Assembly (NCBI RefSeq): GCF_020882245.1
Contig: NC_083599.1
Location: forward strand, 74,817,745-74,881,744
Direction: 5' to 3'
DNA length: 64,000 nt
Origin: Rhopalosiphum padi
Lineage: Eukaryota; Arthropoda; Insecta; Hemiptera; Aphididae
Shown here: piece by piece, positions 45,609 through 58,922 of the stretch
Position numbering within the stretch: position 1 is the stretch's first letter
How the letters are laid out: the number at the start of each line of letters is the position of its first letter
Made by a program: the position numbers and the translations under genes
The notes under the pieces: model-generated
The model's database searches: none
What the model was told of the DNA's origin: nothing
What the model saw: the letters and a program-made list of their open reading frames with translations, nothing else

Positions 45609-45816
45609 GATAAATTTATTCAACCTTCAAACAGTTCAAACTGCCGCTTTTCTTCGATCTATCTTTCTCAAACCAGTCCGGGTGACAGCACAAATGTATC
45701 GGGCGCTCTAAAACTCCATTTCCATTACCGCCTTCTGCTCTTGCTGCGCCGCGGGTTTTTACCCGTGTCACTGGCTGTCTGTCTTTTGTCGTCCATCGCC
45801 GAGGCTAAACGGCTTC
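45609..45816 (+). other. Exon-like open frame ending in a hydrophobic signal-like segment, no ATG
   Basis: One plus-strand frame is open from 45609 to a GTATGT donor-like site at 45817. Its last 30 codons contain LLLLLRRGFLPVSLAVCLLS and then SIAEAKRL, which looks like a signal peptide with a cleavage-type AEA. There is no ATG in this frame. It may be an internal or first exon whose start lies upstream, or a chance frame in a GC-richer stretch. Confidence 0.25.
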
Positions 45817-46106
45817 GTATGTATATAATATATTTATACACATATTCAATATTGCACACGGTAACCCCCGTTTGTGTATGTCATTTTTTTAAAGTTCCGT
45901 TTTACCGGTCATTTTGTTTCGTTGCGCCGCCGTCGCCTTCGATATCATCATCACCGCGAATGATATCGGTCGTGTTTCACTGCAAGCTCGTCACGGGTCG
46001 ACATCATTCATTACCGGCCGTCTGATCACTTGCTTTTGTGTATAGCGCACGTTTTGATCTTATGTGGCCTCATTGTCATTGTTTGTTATTATTATGTCGT
46101 CCGTCA
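45817..46106. other. GC-richer non-coding stretch
   Basis: Would be intron sequence if the preceding exon is real. No independent feature. Confidence 0.3.
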
Positions 46107-46510
46107 TTAAGAGGATGCCAGCGTAGTATTTGTTATCTCTCTCTAACCCACGCGGAACATAGCAAATTTTACGTTCACAAAAATGATTATTACCATATTA
46201 ATTTCTCAAATTTGAGTGAAATGACCTTAATTATTATAATATATTTATATTATTATTATATATAATTTAAAGTTTAGAACATTATCTAGGGAATCTCATA
46301 GGCGTTTTATTATATTTTTATTTTAAAGCTAGTTATGAGTTTTTTAAGATGTATAAACAATTTACAATTTTTAAATACTCATAACTCGCTTTAAAATAAA
46401 AATATAACGAAACGCTTATAAGATGCCCTAGATAATGTTCTTAACTTTAAATTCTGTAATAGGTCATTTCACTCTAATTTGAGAAATTAATATGGTTATA
46501 GTAATTTTTG
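46107..46510. repeat. TTAA snap-back element (copy 3, right end lost)
   Basis: Begins TTAAGAGGATGCCAGCG with the family's CTCTCTCTAACCCACGCGGA block. The two arms pair through ATTTCTCAAATT, ATGACCT/AGGTCAT, CTAGGGAATCTCATAGGCG and ATGAGTT/AACTCAT. The right arm stops near 46510 before the expected CCTCTTAA, so the terminal about 60 bases are missing. Confidence 0.7.
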
Positions 46511-49500
46511 TGACGCTAATTTTTTTCGTGTACTCGTGCCGTAGCGCTGTGCTGTGCCGACGATTAATTATTTATTATTCTAACCACACTTATTACTAAT
46601 ACTTATGTAATATGTGCAAGACCAACCTTAGGTTTTTTGCCGCCCCATTCATTCTTTCGCGTAAACGTAATATTATTACTTATTTTTTTTTTTCGTATAC
46701 TATAGATAATATAATAATTAATAATCAAATTCATTCGAAGTTTGTCGCCTTTATAAACTAGTGCTGCACTGGGCGGCTGCCAATTTTGCTACCACATTGG
46801 GCCTGAATATGTATAAATATTATGTACCTATACTGTTGCGTAATACCGTTTGTAGTCGTTGTACCGCTCCGTATATTATCGAGTAACCAGCATTCATTTA
46901 TTGTTGTATTTGCAGTCCTGATATCATTATAAATATAAGGCGTTTGTTATTTATTCAGTATTATTCGTGTTTATTGTCTACGGAGACACGTATAGTATTA
47001 TATATTATTATTATTACTAGTTAGATATAGTGAAATACATCACGACTAAGGCGGACTAATATGTTGCATACGAGTATATAATTCTAGCGATTATCAATAA
47101 GGTAGATGCCGCTTATTTGGAACACTTTGTGATCAAATGTGTCATTAAACCGATTTTTTCTACTAATCAATTGGTTTGATTTGTACTATGAAAAAAAATG
47201 AAATATATATATTTACCTAGATATTACAATATGTATTTAAAAAAATATACAATGTATTATTAACTATGTATGTATAATTTAAAAAATTATACCTATGTAT
47301 ACATTCATATGTATATATTTTAAGTACTATATTATTTTTAATTTGTATCTATCGATGTTTGTTTTTTTGCGTCAAGTAACCGCTCTTCAAACGCCTATTA
47401 GAGTATTAGCTATTATCTATTACCATCAATTTTCGTTTTTCCCCGTTCGTGTTGGCGCAACACACAATTGTGAGTCGCTCGATCCTTGCTCGTTTTTGCC
47501 CCTTTGGTTTTTGTCATTTTTAAATGCGCATGTGTCATGTACTCATGTGTGTTTGTGTAAAGAACATTCTTATATAGGTACTGTATTTACAATAAAGTAC
47601 AGTAAAAATAAACGTAACGACAGTAAAGGTATGATTATATTATATTACCTATAATGTGATGTTTCAATAATCCGATTTATTTTCAATGTTCTAATACACG
47701 GCTGGTCTGTCCCGGCCGGAGACTCCCGGGACATTTAATTTTAATAACGCGATTGTATTAATTAACTGCGTTTCTAATAAGTAGCTTTTGTACTGTAATT
47801 TAATACGTCCGCATTGTATAGGTACCAATTTCGGGGCGTGTAGGTATAGAGGAGAAAAGCCGCCTATTTTGTAGAAACTACGGACTACGACTATACGAAC
47901 AATATTATTGAAACGATTTTTTTCTTTTCCCTGAAAAATACTTGTTGTAATGTTGTGCATAGTGCACAACGGATCACGACCGTCAACAGTATTCTATGGA
48001 TGAAACAACAATGAGCTGGACGTACAGTAACGATTTCAATGCGGTGTCTGTCCCTCACTACGTTAGTCATATAAAATGTGGTGGCGATGCGGAGGCAATA
48101 CAAAAACAGTTCTTGCCTCGTTGTTTTTTCAAACTGAAATAAAAAGGTATATTAAATATTTAAATGTACCTATATGTATTACAAACATCTGCGTTCATTG
48201 CGTTACCTTGCTGACCTAACTTACTGCTGAAATGACCCAATGCCAAAAGTTTTATTAAAGCTATAAAAGAATTTCGAGCTCCTGAATATAACAATTTATT
48301 ATAGTGTACTATAAATATGTCTGTATAAAGATGTATCCACACTTGAATAATTTAATCTGGCGAAAATACGATTCCATTTTGTCAATAATATGACCATTTC
48401 ACTGTGATCGAAAAGTAAATGTATATATAATATTATATAGTAATTTTGGTATTATTATTATTATTAAACGTTTGTAGATGTTGAAAAAAACATTTTTTTT
48501 TTTATATATATATTTTTGTGACTTACCCATCCCGAGTTCATAGTGTTCATACCGTTTACTAATAATTAATTAGTATATGTTGGTGCAACTATTTTTATTA
48601 GTAGCGGGGAGGAGAGTACCTTATTTAATGCTGGTGTAATCAAAGATTAAATTTACTTCTGTAGTACATAACAATATCTATAAGCTAAACATTTATATGA
48701 ATTAGTATAATAAATTAATAAATAAAACTCAATATTAATTTTGGGATTGTTTGAATCCCGGAAGAAAAAAACTGAAATTAATTAATTAAACCAAAAATAT
48801 TTCAACTACAATTATACATTATTTAGTCATTAAAATATTACCTGTTAATTAATTTGCTAATTTAATTATTTTGTCAAATTTATCACGTAGACGTAGGTAG
48901 ATACTTTAGGTTTTATAGATGGGTACTATGTATACACATTATATACCAGGTGTTTAATAACCATAGAAATTCTTAATTAATGTATGCATATTTTAATTTT
49001 TAATACCTATATTTGGAGCAATAAAAGATAAGCAGTGAAATAACACTAGATACTGTACATTTATTTTATAATGTAAAATATTATATAACCTCATTAATTA
49101 TATCATATTATCATTTATCAGTTACAATAAATTAATCAAATAGCTGTTTCCAAACTTATTGAATACTCTGAAAAATTATATAGAGATAATTGTATAAGAA
49201 TTAATAAAAATTGTCAAAATCGCTCTACGTAATAATATAATTTATTTTGTTATAAATGTGTATATTTTTGTTTTAATATTTAAAATACAAAACTATAATA
49301 AAAACAAAAAAAAAGTAAGAAAACCTTAGAAATTTTAAATCAATAAGTTTTATAAATATATCTTTTCGATTAATTTTTATCTAACATTATTATAAGTGAA
49401 TATGGTATTTTGCGCTAATTTTATTGCTATGAACTTTCCGTTTTTGCCAATACCGTTTTCCGTTTTCCGTCAATTATAAATTATAGAATTTTAAAATTTG

Positions 49501-50558
49501 GAAACCCTTACATAAAGATTTAATTATATTATATTTTTAGTAACTATAATGTGTGTGTAGGTAGGTACCTATACACAGGCTACACACTATACAGTTAAAT
49601 ACTATACTAACCAATACTATTTAAATCATTAAGCATGATTTTTTTCAAGTTATTATATAGAAGTAAAATAATATTATAAAGATATTATTTAAATTATTTA
49701 AAAATTTTCCAAGATAAAACTAAAATACCAATAAAATTAGTCTTTCGAAAAAACATTTGATTCCTTTGAAATGAATTTATTTTGTTTGAGTAATCACTAA
49801 TCACTAATTTAAATCGTATCATTCAATAATAATAAATTACTAAAATTTATTTGTAAATAAAAATATTTATTTTAAAGTGTTGAGATACTTGGGTACTTTT
49901 GGATGTTTGGGTGAAGGAAATTGACCGAATAAAAATAATATTTATGTACCATGCAAGACAAATATACGATAATTTATCTATTCAAATCGTGAAATTTGTA
50001 TGTATGTGTGAATGATTTTATTATTCATTTTAAGAGTATACCTACATGGCTACATAAATATTAATATATTATGTGTTGTAAAAATATTTTCTGGGTTATA
50101 TAGAAATCGAAATATTATGTTGACAATGGACAAAATATTATTTGTATACCTAAATTATGACGATGGTTAGTGGGATTTTTCTAGAGATATGAGTGCTGTA
50201 AATTTTTACTGGTATAAAAATTTACCGTACCGTCCGTATACCTACATTTTACAGACTTATTTTACTAACTATTATCTAATAATGCAATTAAAAACGTTTT
50301 CCAGATTTGTAAAGATCTATCTTTTTTGAGCAAGACTGTTCGCCTAAATATTTTAAAACTACTCTTATCTTTTCACCTAAGAATATTATATCACTGTTTG
50401 ATCTCAATTTTATAAAATACAATAGGCAATAAATACAACAATATAAAACAGGAACGATTAGTCGGTATGATTTTATTAACTCAATGGCATTTAATTATTA
50501 TAAATTATAAATTTAATAACTATAAGTTGACGATTTATATTTTGTAAATTATTTTTTT
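46511..50558. other. Long AT-rich stretch, no gene supported
   Basis: Short GC-richer pieces at 46620-46810 and 47090-47180 (contains GGAACACTTTGTGATCAAAT) resemble transposon termini but have no partner. ORFs at 47295, 47691, 47891 and 48160 lack domains and overlap each other on opposite strands. The rest is A/T-rich. Confidence 0.45.
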
Positions 50559-51370
50559 TAGTTTCTGAACGGAGTGATGAATGTATTGATTTTACAATAA
50601 TGTGTGTATTTATTTTTATTTTATTTTTGTATCTGTCATCACGTTTTGGAGTAGAAATAATGCTTTTATTTTTGACTTCAGCCACTCTTTGAAAAGGAAA
50701 ATTCATCTAGTTGGGGGGAGGGACAAAAGTAAAAAATTTCCAGTAGTTTTCAAAAGCGTCAGGAAAAACCCTAAAAAAGTGACGGAAAAACGGGAATTTT
50801 TACGCATAATCAGTTTTTGACAAAATCGATTTTTTTATTTTGCTATAACTCAAAAACGAATCATTGTAAACACTTGAAATTTTCACCAAATGTTTATATT
50901 AGCACTATCTATTTACGATTAAATTTTCAAAATATTTACCTTTTTTTAAGCTATTTGTAGACAATTGAAATTTAAGATTTTTCTAAGTTTTTTTCTTGAA
51001 ATGCATATAAAAAAAATTTGGTACACCAAAAAATCTTTAAAATTGAATACAAGGTTTATTATAAGTTGTACTTATCGTAGTAAAAAAAAAAAAATCAAAA
51101 ATCGTTGGTCACAATTTTTGTTGATAAGCATTTAAAGTTCAAATGTTTACAAAATATGTCAAAATCGCGAAAATTTGCAAGGAATTTTGAAGTTGAAAAT
51201 TCATAAAATTGTTGTGTCTTATATCTATAAGCTTAAAAAACCTAATACAAGGTTCTTCATAAGTTTTTCTTCGAGTAACTGTAAAAAAAAATTCTAGGGT
51301 CAGTATAAAGAAATTATATTTTTTAATTGTACCTATAGAAAAAAAATCTTCAGTCAACAAAATACAATAT
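50559..51370. repeat. TIR-ended dispersed repeat (copy 2)
   Basis: Starts TTTCTGAACGGAGTGATGAA and follows 16513-17353 through CTGTCATCACGTTTTGGAG, GACTTCAGCCACTCTTTGAA, CCCTAAAAAAGTGACGG, TAACTCAAAAACGAATC and AACACAAGGTTCTT-like blocks. The right terminal repeat is not visible; the match fades near 51370. The chance ORFs inside it are not genes. Confidence 0.6.
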
Positions 51371-53358
51371 AAAATTGAATACATAATTAGGTACCTATTA
51401 CAAAATTATAAATAAAAAAAATTCAAAGGAAAATTACTAGTAAATTATTAGATTATTATAATATGATTAGTTAAAATAAATCAGATTAATTTCAATTTTT
51501 GTATACATAATTTATATTGTATAATATAATTAGTGGTGTTGTAGGCGAATAATTATTTCTATCGTCAAAATTTATCACGTTTTAGTAACTATATAATAAT
51601 TAATAAGTAATAGCCATAATATCAATAATAATAATTATTATAAATAATTAAAAAAAAAAAATTGTATTTATTCTTAACTATTTGTTTTAACGGATTATTT
51701 AAACAAATTTAAACGGAAATTATTATTTCTACAATAATAGTAAATAAAAATAATATTGCATTAATTTTCATGCATAACAAAATTATATGAATGACATTAA
51801 AAAATGCTTCAACTTCATCATACTTCTAGGATTTTTTGAATTTTTCAATAATGTTTTGTGCATTTTTGATCGTTAAGACAAATATTAGTGATTATAATTA
51901 TAAAAATTATTTCTTACGGTAACGTTTATATTAGGGAAATCCAAAATAGTTTTTTGTCAGTATTATTACAAATATATATCATGAAGTGTGCTCTGCACAT
52001 TCTAACTTTGTAATTGTATTTAGAAGCGATTTTTATTCTATCCTTCACCATCTTTGAGTTGTCGCGATTTAATTGTAGTAATTTATAATAATTTATAGAC
52101 TAAATGATCAAAGGCAGTAGAATTAAAATAATAAAAAATGTTATATAATTTACCGACATGTATATGTGATTGAAATGGTCAATGATTATTATACGCAGTA
52201 ACTTAATTACGAGATTGACGTGTACATGTGTAATACACAGCTAGTATACATTCAATATTCAAATTCACAGAAATAATATTTTAATATAATACATGTTGTT
52301 TACTTTATATATCTCATATCTGTATGACTGTATGTATACTATCATTTATTTATATATTTTAAGTAGAGAAACAAATTATTATTATGAATACTGAGTAGTA
52401 TACATAAAATTGCCGATCCTAGGACCTCCTCCTCCGCCACCGACGCCGCAGCCACACCACCAACACCCGCCACCACCACTGCTACCGACAACAACACTTT
52501 TCCACACCACTACCACACCTATACCGTTACACCGCGGTCGATGCCACACATCATCATATCCCTGCGTAATAATAAATTATTGCAATCATAAATGAGTATT
52601 TTGTCAACTCATGTCTGCAACAAGCTGTTCAAACAGTCCGCAGTAACATCTTAAATACTTATTAAACATTTGAATTAGGTATCCGTTATGCTAAATAATC
52701 ATATTTCACAAGATGTTTTCTCACACACATATATATTATATATGTATTATCCAGCATTATTATCCAATTATTTTATTAAATCAGTATGAATCTGATATTG
52801 TATAAAAAAAGGTACACAGTTAAACGACTTATTTACAATGTATAATTTAGCAGCAGTGTTTTTTTTTTATTGTTTTATGAATACTCTCGGATAACTAATA
52901 AAAATACAATTCCAATTATTATATATATATATATATATATATTCTAAGCCTAATAAAAATGTTTAAGCATTTCCACATACACACATCTACCATCACAACC
53001 AGCTAGGTCTATTCTTAAAAGTAATTTAATAATATGTATTGATACATATTAGCAGCCATTGGGATCTACTACTACTATACGAAACACATCCACCCGTTAT
53101 TTAACTTAGCCCATACACGCATTTACCTAATATATGTACTTCTAACACAAGACACATACACATATACGCGCGCGCGCGCACACACATATATATATATACA
53201 TACATGAGCAGTGAGCACACACATATACAATCACACACACACACACACATTACAGCTTCACATATACATTAAGGAAGTGTTCATGAATACAGATACCCCC
53301 GTCACGGCACACCGCCACCGATCTGTCAAGTCCGCCGCTGAATCAAAACTACCGTCTA
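51371..53358. other. AT-rich DNA with simple repeats; Pro/His-rich CCN run at 52419-52560
   Basis: A CCACC/CCTCCTCC-rich stretch at about 52419-52560 gives a Pro/His/Thr-rich frame without an ATG; it is best read as a low-complexity tract. Microsatellites: AT run at about 52921-52941; CGCGCGCG/CACACA/TATATA cluster at about 53165-53250. No gene. Confidence 0.5.
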
Positions 53359-54148
53359 TAGGCGTGCGTACGTAGGGGGGTTCCGGGTGTGTCCGGGTAC
53401 CCCCGACATGTAATTGGGGCCCTAAAATTTAAGTCCTAAAGTATACAATATATGGGTCTGTATTTTAACTAATGTTACTAGCATAAAAATGGTATTTTTT
53501 CTAAAATATGTCGTAAAAAAAATTATGTTTCGGGATAAAAAAATAATACTGCAATGTAAAAATTTTTAAATTTGCTTGATATAACTTATTATGATTAAAA
53601 CAGCTAGATGTCATTGACTACAAAAGTAAAAATAATAATTAAATATTGCAATTATCTTGAAAATAGATTTTTGACCTATCTAAATCTAATGACATATTAT
53701 ATTACTTGGTACTAGTAACTAGTAATACCACTGATTAATATGTGATATAAATATATAATGTAACTAATGTGAGTAATATTTATTCGTGTATTATAATTTA
53801 TTAAAATATGTACATATCTTGTTAACGAGGGCCCAAATTAAGAAAAAGGCCCCAAAAAATTGTAGGCACCCCCGAAATTCAGGTTTGCATATCTAATATT
53901 ATAGTATATTTTATATTGCTAGGTATAGGTAATATTTATTTCTATTAGATATTTAGATATATACAATATACATAATACATATATTTATCTTATTTATCTA
54001 CCTATAACATAGTATAATATTATATATATAATTATATATAGGTACATATTATATGTAACATATAAATATATAATATTATATTATGATATTATTTAAATGA
54101 TTGAAAACAGAGTTCATTTTTTAAGAAAACTGGCGGACGCACCCATAT
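53359..54148. repeat. Worn G-rich-ended DNA element
   Basis: The left end GGCGTGCGTACGTAGGGGGG and the right end (minus TATGGGTGCGTCCGCC) are roughly inverted; GGGTACCCCCGA near the left and GGCACCCCCGAAATTCAG near 53868 add inner matches. The interior is AT-rich and non-coding. No target duplication could be called, so borders are provisional. Confidence 0.35.
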
Positions 54149-54624
54149 AAATATACAGATTTTAATGTACTAGTACTATCTACCTATATTAAAATTAACT
54201 CTTGAAGTTATACTTTTTTTAAATTATTAAGTTTTTTTACATAACTTCACTAGTTTACCGATTTTGTTTATAATATTTTAGTCTCATTTAACATAAACAA
54301 ATAAAATAAAATACGGAACTACGTTACATTACAACATTGTTTTTGCTAGCGTTTTGTATCTGTATTCGGTAATCGGTGACTTTGTTATTAGTTATTACGA
54401 CTACGAGTATAAAAAATAATAATAATCGTTTATAAATAAATCCTTATTCAGGATATTCGCCCCTATTATATTTATATATATAAGTATAATTCGTACATTG
54501 TATAAATTGTTTAAACGAAATATAAAATAACTTATCGGGAATACATTATTGATCACTTCATATTAATATCAATTTTTATGATTATTAAAATCACACGAAC
54601 AGATATTTTGCTATTGCTTTATAC
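54149..54624. other. AT-rich DNA, nothing seen
   Basis: No ORF, repeat border or motif supported. Confidence 0.5.
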
Positions 54625-54830
54625 TTAAGCCGGATTTACACGACGATAGTAAAACCCAATAGCTTCTATCGTGAGAGTGTCATCGTGTAAATGTTATGAT
54701 GGTAATTATCGAACTATTGCAATAGTGCTAAAACACTATCAAGCATGCATGATAGTTTGAAGTCCTATTGTTCTACCAGCGTGTAGTACTATCATCGCGC
54801 TACACTATTGTGATAGGTACAAACATACAT
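54625..54830. repeat. TTAAGCCGG-headed element built from CTATC/GATAG words
   Basis: Starts TTAAGCCGGATTTACACG, then continues with about ten CTATC or GATAG words in both directions (for example CGATAGTA, CTATCGTGAG, ACACTATCAAG, GATAGTTTGAAG, TAGTACTATCATCGCG), so the strand can fold on itself in many ways. The right border is unclear. The head matches the elements at 3685, 26554, 28964 and 41441. Confidence 0.45.
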
Positions 54831-56733
54831 ACTACATACATACTACATACATAATCAACTATCATGTGACATGTATGATAATTGATAGTATATTTACAGC
54901 TATAGCAATAAGCCTATTTATGCATTACCTATACACGTATATATTATATTTTATGTTATTTCATAAAATAAATTATATCTTTAATTTTTAAAATATTATA
55001 GGGCAATTTAATCTATTAAAGTCAGGCCAGTCCAACACTGTAACGTACTCAATATACCTAATGTTAAATATATTGTTATAGAATATATTAATATGATGTA
55101 TATAATATGGAAGTTTTAATGGTTTTCATAATATATTACATTTTGCGTATTTTGAAAATTTCCGACTAGTACTTACAGTTACTGACATTAGGGGGGTGTT
55201 AAATCCCCCCCACCCGTAAAATCGCCGCTGTCTGTAAGTAGGTATATACACTGATACACTAGTGAAGTACACTACACGATTACACAGTACATACGAATGC
55301 GTTGCAGTGAGAAATGTTTATCTCCCGATGTAATAAAACTATATAGTACAATAAAATATAGTTTAGCGATGTTTATTCAAATGAGAGATCGATTAAATAT
55401 ATTAGATACCTAAACAACTTGGAAAAAGGTCGTCATTAAATAAATTAATATAATATATCATTATGGAATACAAGGGTTGTAGTATTGGAGATTGGATGAT
55501 AAATTATTTAAATGGTTCCGGTACTACAAAATTTAATAATTACTTTGCATTGCCATCGATCAATAATAAAATAGTTCAAAAATAGAAAAATATATATATT
55601 TTCGGTTATCGTGAACTTGTAGATAGTATAATGGGCTACTAGTTATTACCGGTTCTAAGAACTCTCCGGAAATAATATTATGCAATTTATTTAGCAATAC
55701 AATTAATCGGCAAGTGGCGGCTCGTGGGTTTTTAATGAAGTGTACATCCAAAAAAATATATAACCAATATTATATAATATACTATAGATAGTATTAAATA
55801 ATCGTTTACAAATTTTAGTTATTTACCTTTTACTTTACGAACATTATCAACAGATAAATTATAAACGAGTAAGAGTGAAAACTGAAAATAAATTATAATG
55901 CCTACGCCGAAAATAATTCGCTAAAAACAATTTAATTGGTTATACATGCATAGAAACGAATTAATTAACCCCATTATAACGAAGGCCGTGTGTTTTGAGT
56001 TGTTTTAATTTGTACACTGTATAAATGACAAATGTGCACAGCGATGTGTGCACTACTGCACTAGAACTACAATACGAGTACATACCGATACCGTTCCTGG
56101 CGTTCGGGCGCGGAAAACCGCCCGGCCGTTTGGTTTTTTCGAAATAATCCAATCCAAATATTTATATTATTTTCATATTCTGAACATTTGTGTTTATATT
56201 TTTATATTTTGAAACATAATCTTAACAACACATTACCACTATTGCCTTAAACTGATTACAGGTAGGTACTTAGTGTCGTTATTATGATTTATGTTTTCAA
56301 TTTTTCTTAAGTTTGGATAGGTAGTGCACTCGTGCACGTATACACGAGCCCCCACTATAGAAAAATCCTCAAACTCGTATTAGTCGTATTGAAGATCACG
56401 AGCGCTTATAAAAATCGGGACCATCATTTTAACGACATTCTATATGGCTATATTGACAATACAATATTATGGATAAATAATGTAAAGGGACCTGTGTAAT
56501 AAATTCTGGGTATTGAATACGAAAAGAAATAGTAATAATGAAGAGTTACTTTTTATTTTCTTTCAAACGAAACGTGTATGTATATGTTCTGTATAATATA
56601 ATGTTATAATGTCGTTTGCCTTTCAAGGAACGTGTCGAATGCGTCTCGGTGGGATTTCAGTATTTCACCCGCATTGTCGTATAGCTAAACCGTAACCTTG
56701 CGATGAACGATACACTGTTAGACCGCCTAGCCA
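54831..56733. other. AT-rich DNA; hAT-like end at 55194-55235
   Basis: On the minus strand from about 55235: CAGCGGCGATTTTACGGGTG then a G run and CACCCCCC, the CAGNGGCGG-type terminus seen at 5667 and 62191. No partner end was found. Chance ORFs at 55560 and 55961 have no domains. Confidence 0.4.
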
Positions 56734-57091
56734 ATGACCATCGCAGTCAACCCCCTCCGGAGTTTGCTCACCGACTGGCAACGCTACGCCGCGCCACCAC
56801 CGGTATCCGTGTCACGAACAAACAGACGCCGCTTCACCGTCCGCCATTTCGTCTTCGTTAGTGAATCCGGACTTATGCGGTGCGCTCTTGCCGTTCGTGG
56901 CGTCCGACGATTTCTGCCCACGTGTTCAGACTTCAATAATAATTGTGATTGTAATAAACTGTTCCGACGTCCATCATTATTGTGCACGACAGACGATTCA
57001 TTTTTTTTAATTACACGTATTTCCATTTATCCACGGCAAGACCCGGATCGTTTCGATATTTGCGAAACCCTGAACAAGGACGAACGGACCG
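56734..57091 (+). other. Candidate host exon or 5' UTR ending at a GTAAGT donor
   Basis: A 127-codon frame opens at the ATG at 56734 and runs into a canonical donor ACCG-GTAAGT at 57092. The stretch is about half G+C with many CpG, unlike its flanks. Without splicing it would stop at 57115. The peptide contains DPDRFDICETLNKDERT just before the donor and has no recognised domain. The minus strand is also open over much of this patch, so coding is unproven; a CpG-rich first exon is equally plausible. Confidence 0.3.
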
Positions 57092-58560
57092 GTAAGTTTT
57101 TTTTGGATTTTTGTTAAATAATGTTTATGCATCTTAATTCGTAATAGTTTCAAGCTGATGACAATAACTTTTTAACTTTATTTCATTTTTGAACTTGTCG
57201 ACAAAATTGATAACGTGTAAATAATATTATGATAAAATTTTTTTACATTTTAATTATTAAATAGATATACCTATAATACCTACCTATAATTATTTTTAAA
57301 GAATTCACAAAACAAAATTATTGCAAGTCAATTTTGTTGCACTAATGACAATATCTACCTCGCAAATAAATTTTTTGTACTTTTCATGAGAGACAAAAAA
57401 CAGAATAATTATTGTTACACATTGACTACATTCTTTATGTTTGCATTTAAAACAATTTATATTTTTTTTGAACATTATATGTATAAATAAACCATTCATT
57501 TTTTTATGTACACGATTAAATTTAAATACTTGATTTGCTCTACCAGTAATCTAGATATGTGGAATTTCTGTTAAATATGTGAGGTATTACTGTTTGTAAA
57601 ATTATTAATTTATAAATTATTATTAATAAATAATCATTTTTGTAAAAATTATTATTTAAACAATATTTAATGGTAAATAATATTAATTTGCATTGACCTT
57701 GCAATTATACCCCTTATTTTACTTCATTGCTAAACTAGGTATTAATTTATATTTAAAGATAGGTAAGTTGTAGCGTGGATCAGTCTTTACAGGAAACATG
57801 ATATTATGAAAATAAAAACACAGGATTATTTAAAATAACAGCACAAGTAAATCAAAAAATAAACTAATTTAATATAGTATATTAATGTAAGATGTTAAAT
57901 ATATTATAAATAAAAAGTATTTAAATGCAGTCATATTATTATATTATTTATTGAATATTAAAATACATTAGACTTAAGGATAATTATTATTGTTGAAGAT
58001 AAATATTGCATTACCAAATTTTGGATCTACTCGATTTAACAGATAACTCAGCGTAAATGCAATAATCGACTTTATTAAACTCACCATTGATCATGTTGGC
58101 TATTGCTTAAATTACTAAATCTATGTGTTTATGTTGTCGTGTATTAGTGTGTAATATCATTTAAATATTTACTGAATAGTGTTGCTGTTTGTTTAATTAA
58201 CTGATAGCATTTACATTTTTATAAAATGCTGGGATCCTTTTTTAATTTATAATAATTTATTACATGATAGTTATTGGCCTAAAAATATTAACAAAGGACT
58301 TAGTTATACATTTGTTTACATATTGCATATTTTTTTGCAAAAAGAAAGGTCCAATTTACGGGGGGTTAAACCAAATGACCCCCCCTCCCCCGCGAGTACC
58401 TATAATAAAATTAAACACATCAGAATTACAAACAATTATGCACTATTAATAAACAATACAATATAAAACATCTTCAAGTAAATCTTTATTTAATATACCT
58501 TACTAAACAACATTAAAAATACTATAAAAAAAGAGAAAAAAACTATTTGATATACCTATT
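57092..58560. other. AT-rich DNA, no gene seen
   Basis: A poly-G/C patch at 58359-58395 resembles the G-rich transposon ends elsewhere in the window. No exon downstream of the 57092 donor could be recognised. Confidence 0.4.
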
Positions 58561-58922
58561 GCAGTCTTGCATCAGTCAAAATTAATTATAAAAATATTTT
58601 TAAAAAATAACACAAGTAATTAAAATAACGTAGATAGTTAAAACTTTTAAAACAAAACAAAATTATAATACATTATTTAATTAACGTATACAGCCTTTTC
58701 ACAGTTGCAGTCTTGCATCAGTCTTGATAAATTAATTATTTTTATACATAAGTACATATTACAAGAAAGATCAGTTCTTCAACTGAACTGAATTGAAAAT
58801 TAATTATAAAAATATTTTTAAAAAATAACAAATAATTATAATAACATAGATAGTTAAGACTAATAAAACAAAACAAAATTATAATACATTTTTAATTAAC
58901 GTATACAGCCTTTTCGCAGTTT
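58561..58922. repeat. Tandem duplication of the Tigger-like gene's 3' end
   Basis: 58579-58710 and 58795-58922 are direct copies sharing AATTATAAAAATATTTTTAA, AAACAAAACAAAATTATAAT and GTATACAGCCTTTTC. The second copy contains the true stop of the transposase gene (58892-58894), so the first is an extra piece of its 3' UTR and last codons. Confidence 0.6.

Noticed and set aside
47295..48342. ORFs of 60-119 codons
   Set aside because: No motif, high Tyr/Ile/Phe content typical of AT-rich chance frames, and opposite-strand overlaps.
50491..51384. ORFs within the dispersed repeat
   Set aside because: The frames are not kept between the two copies of the repeat.
52410..52595. Pro/His-rich ORF that could suggest a mucin-like exon
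   Set aside because: It has no ATG, is a simple CCN repeat, and there are no supporting splice sites.
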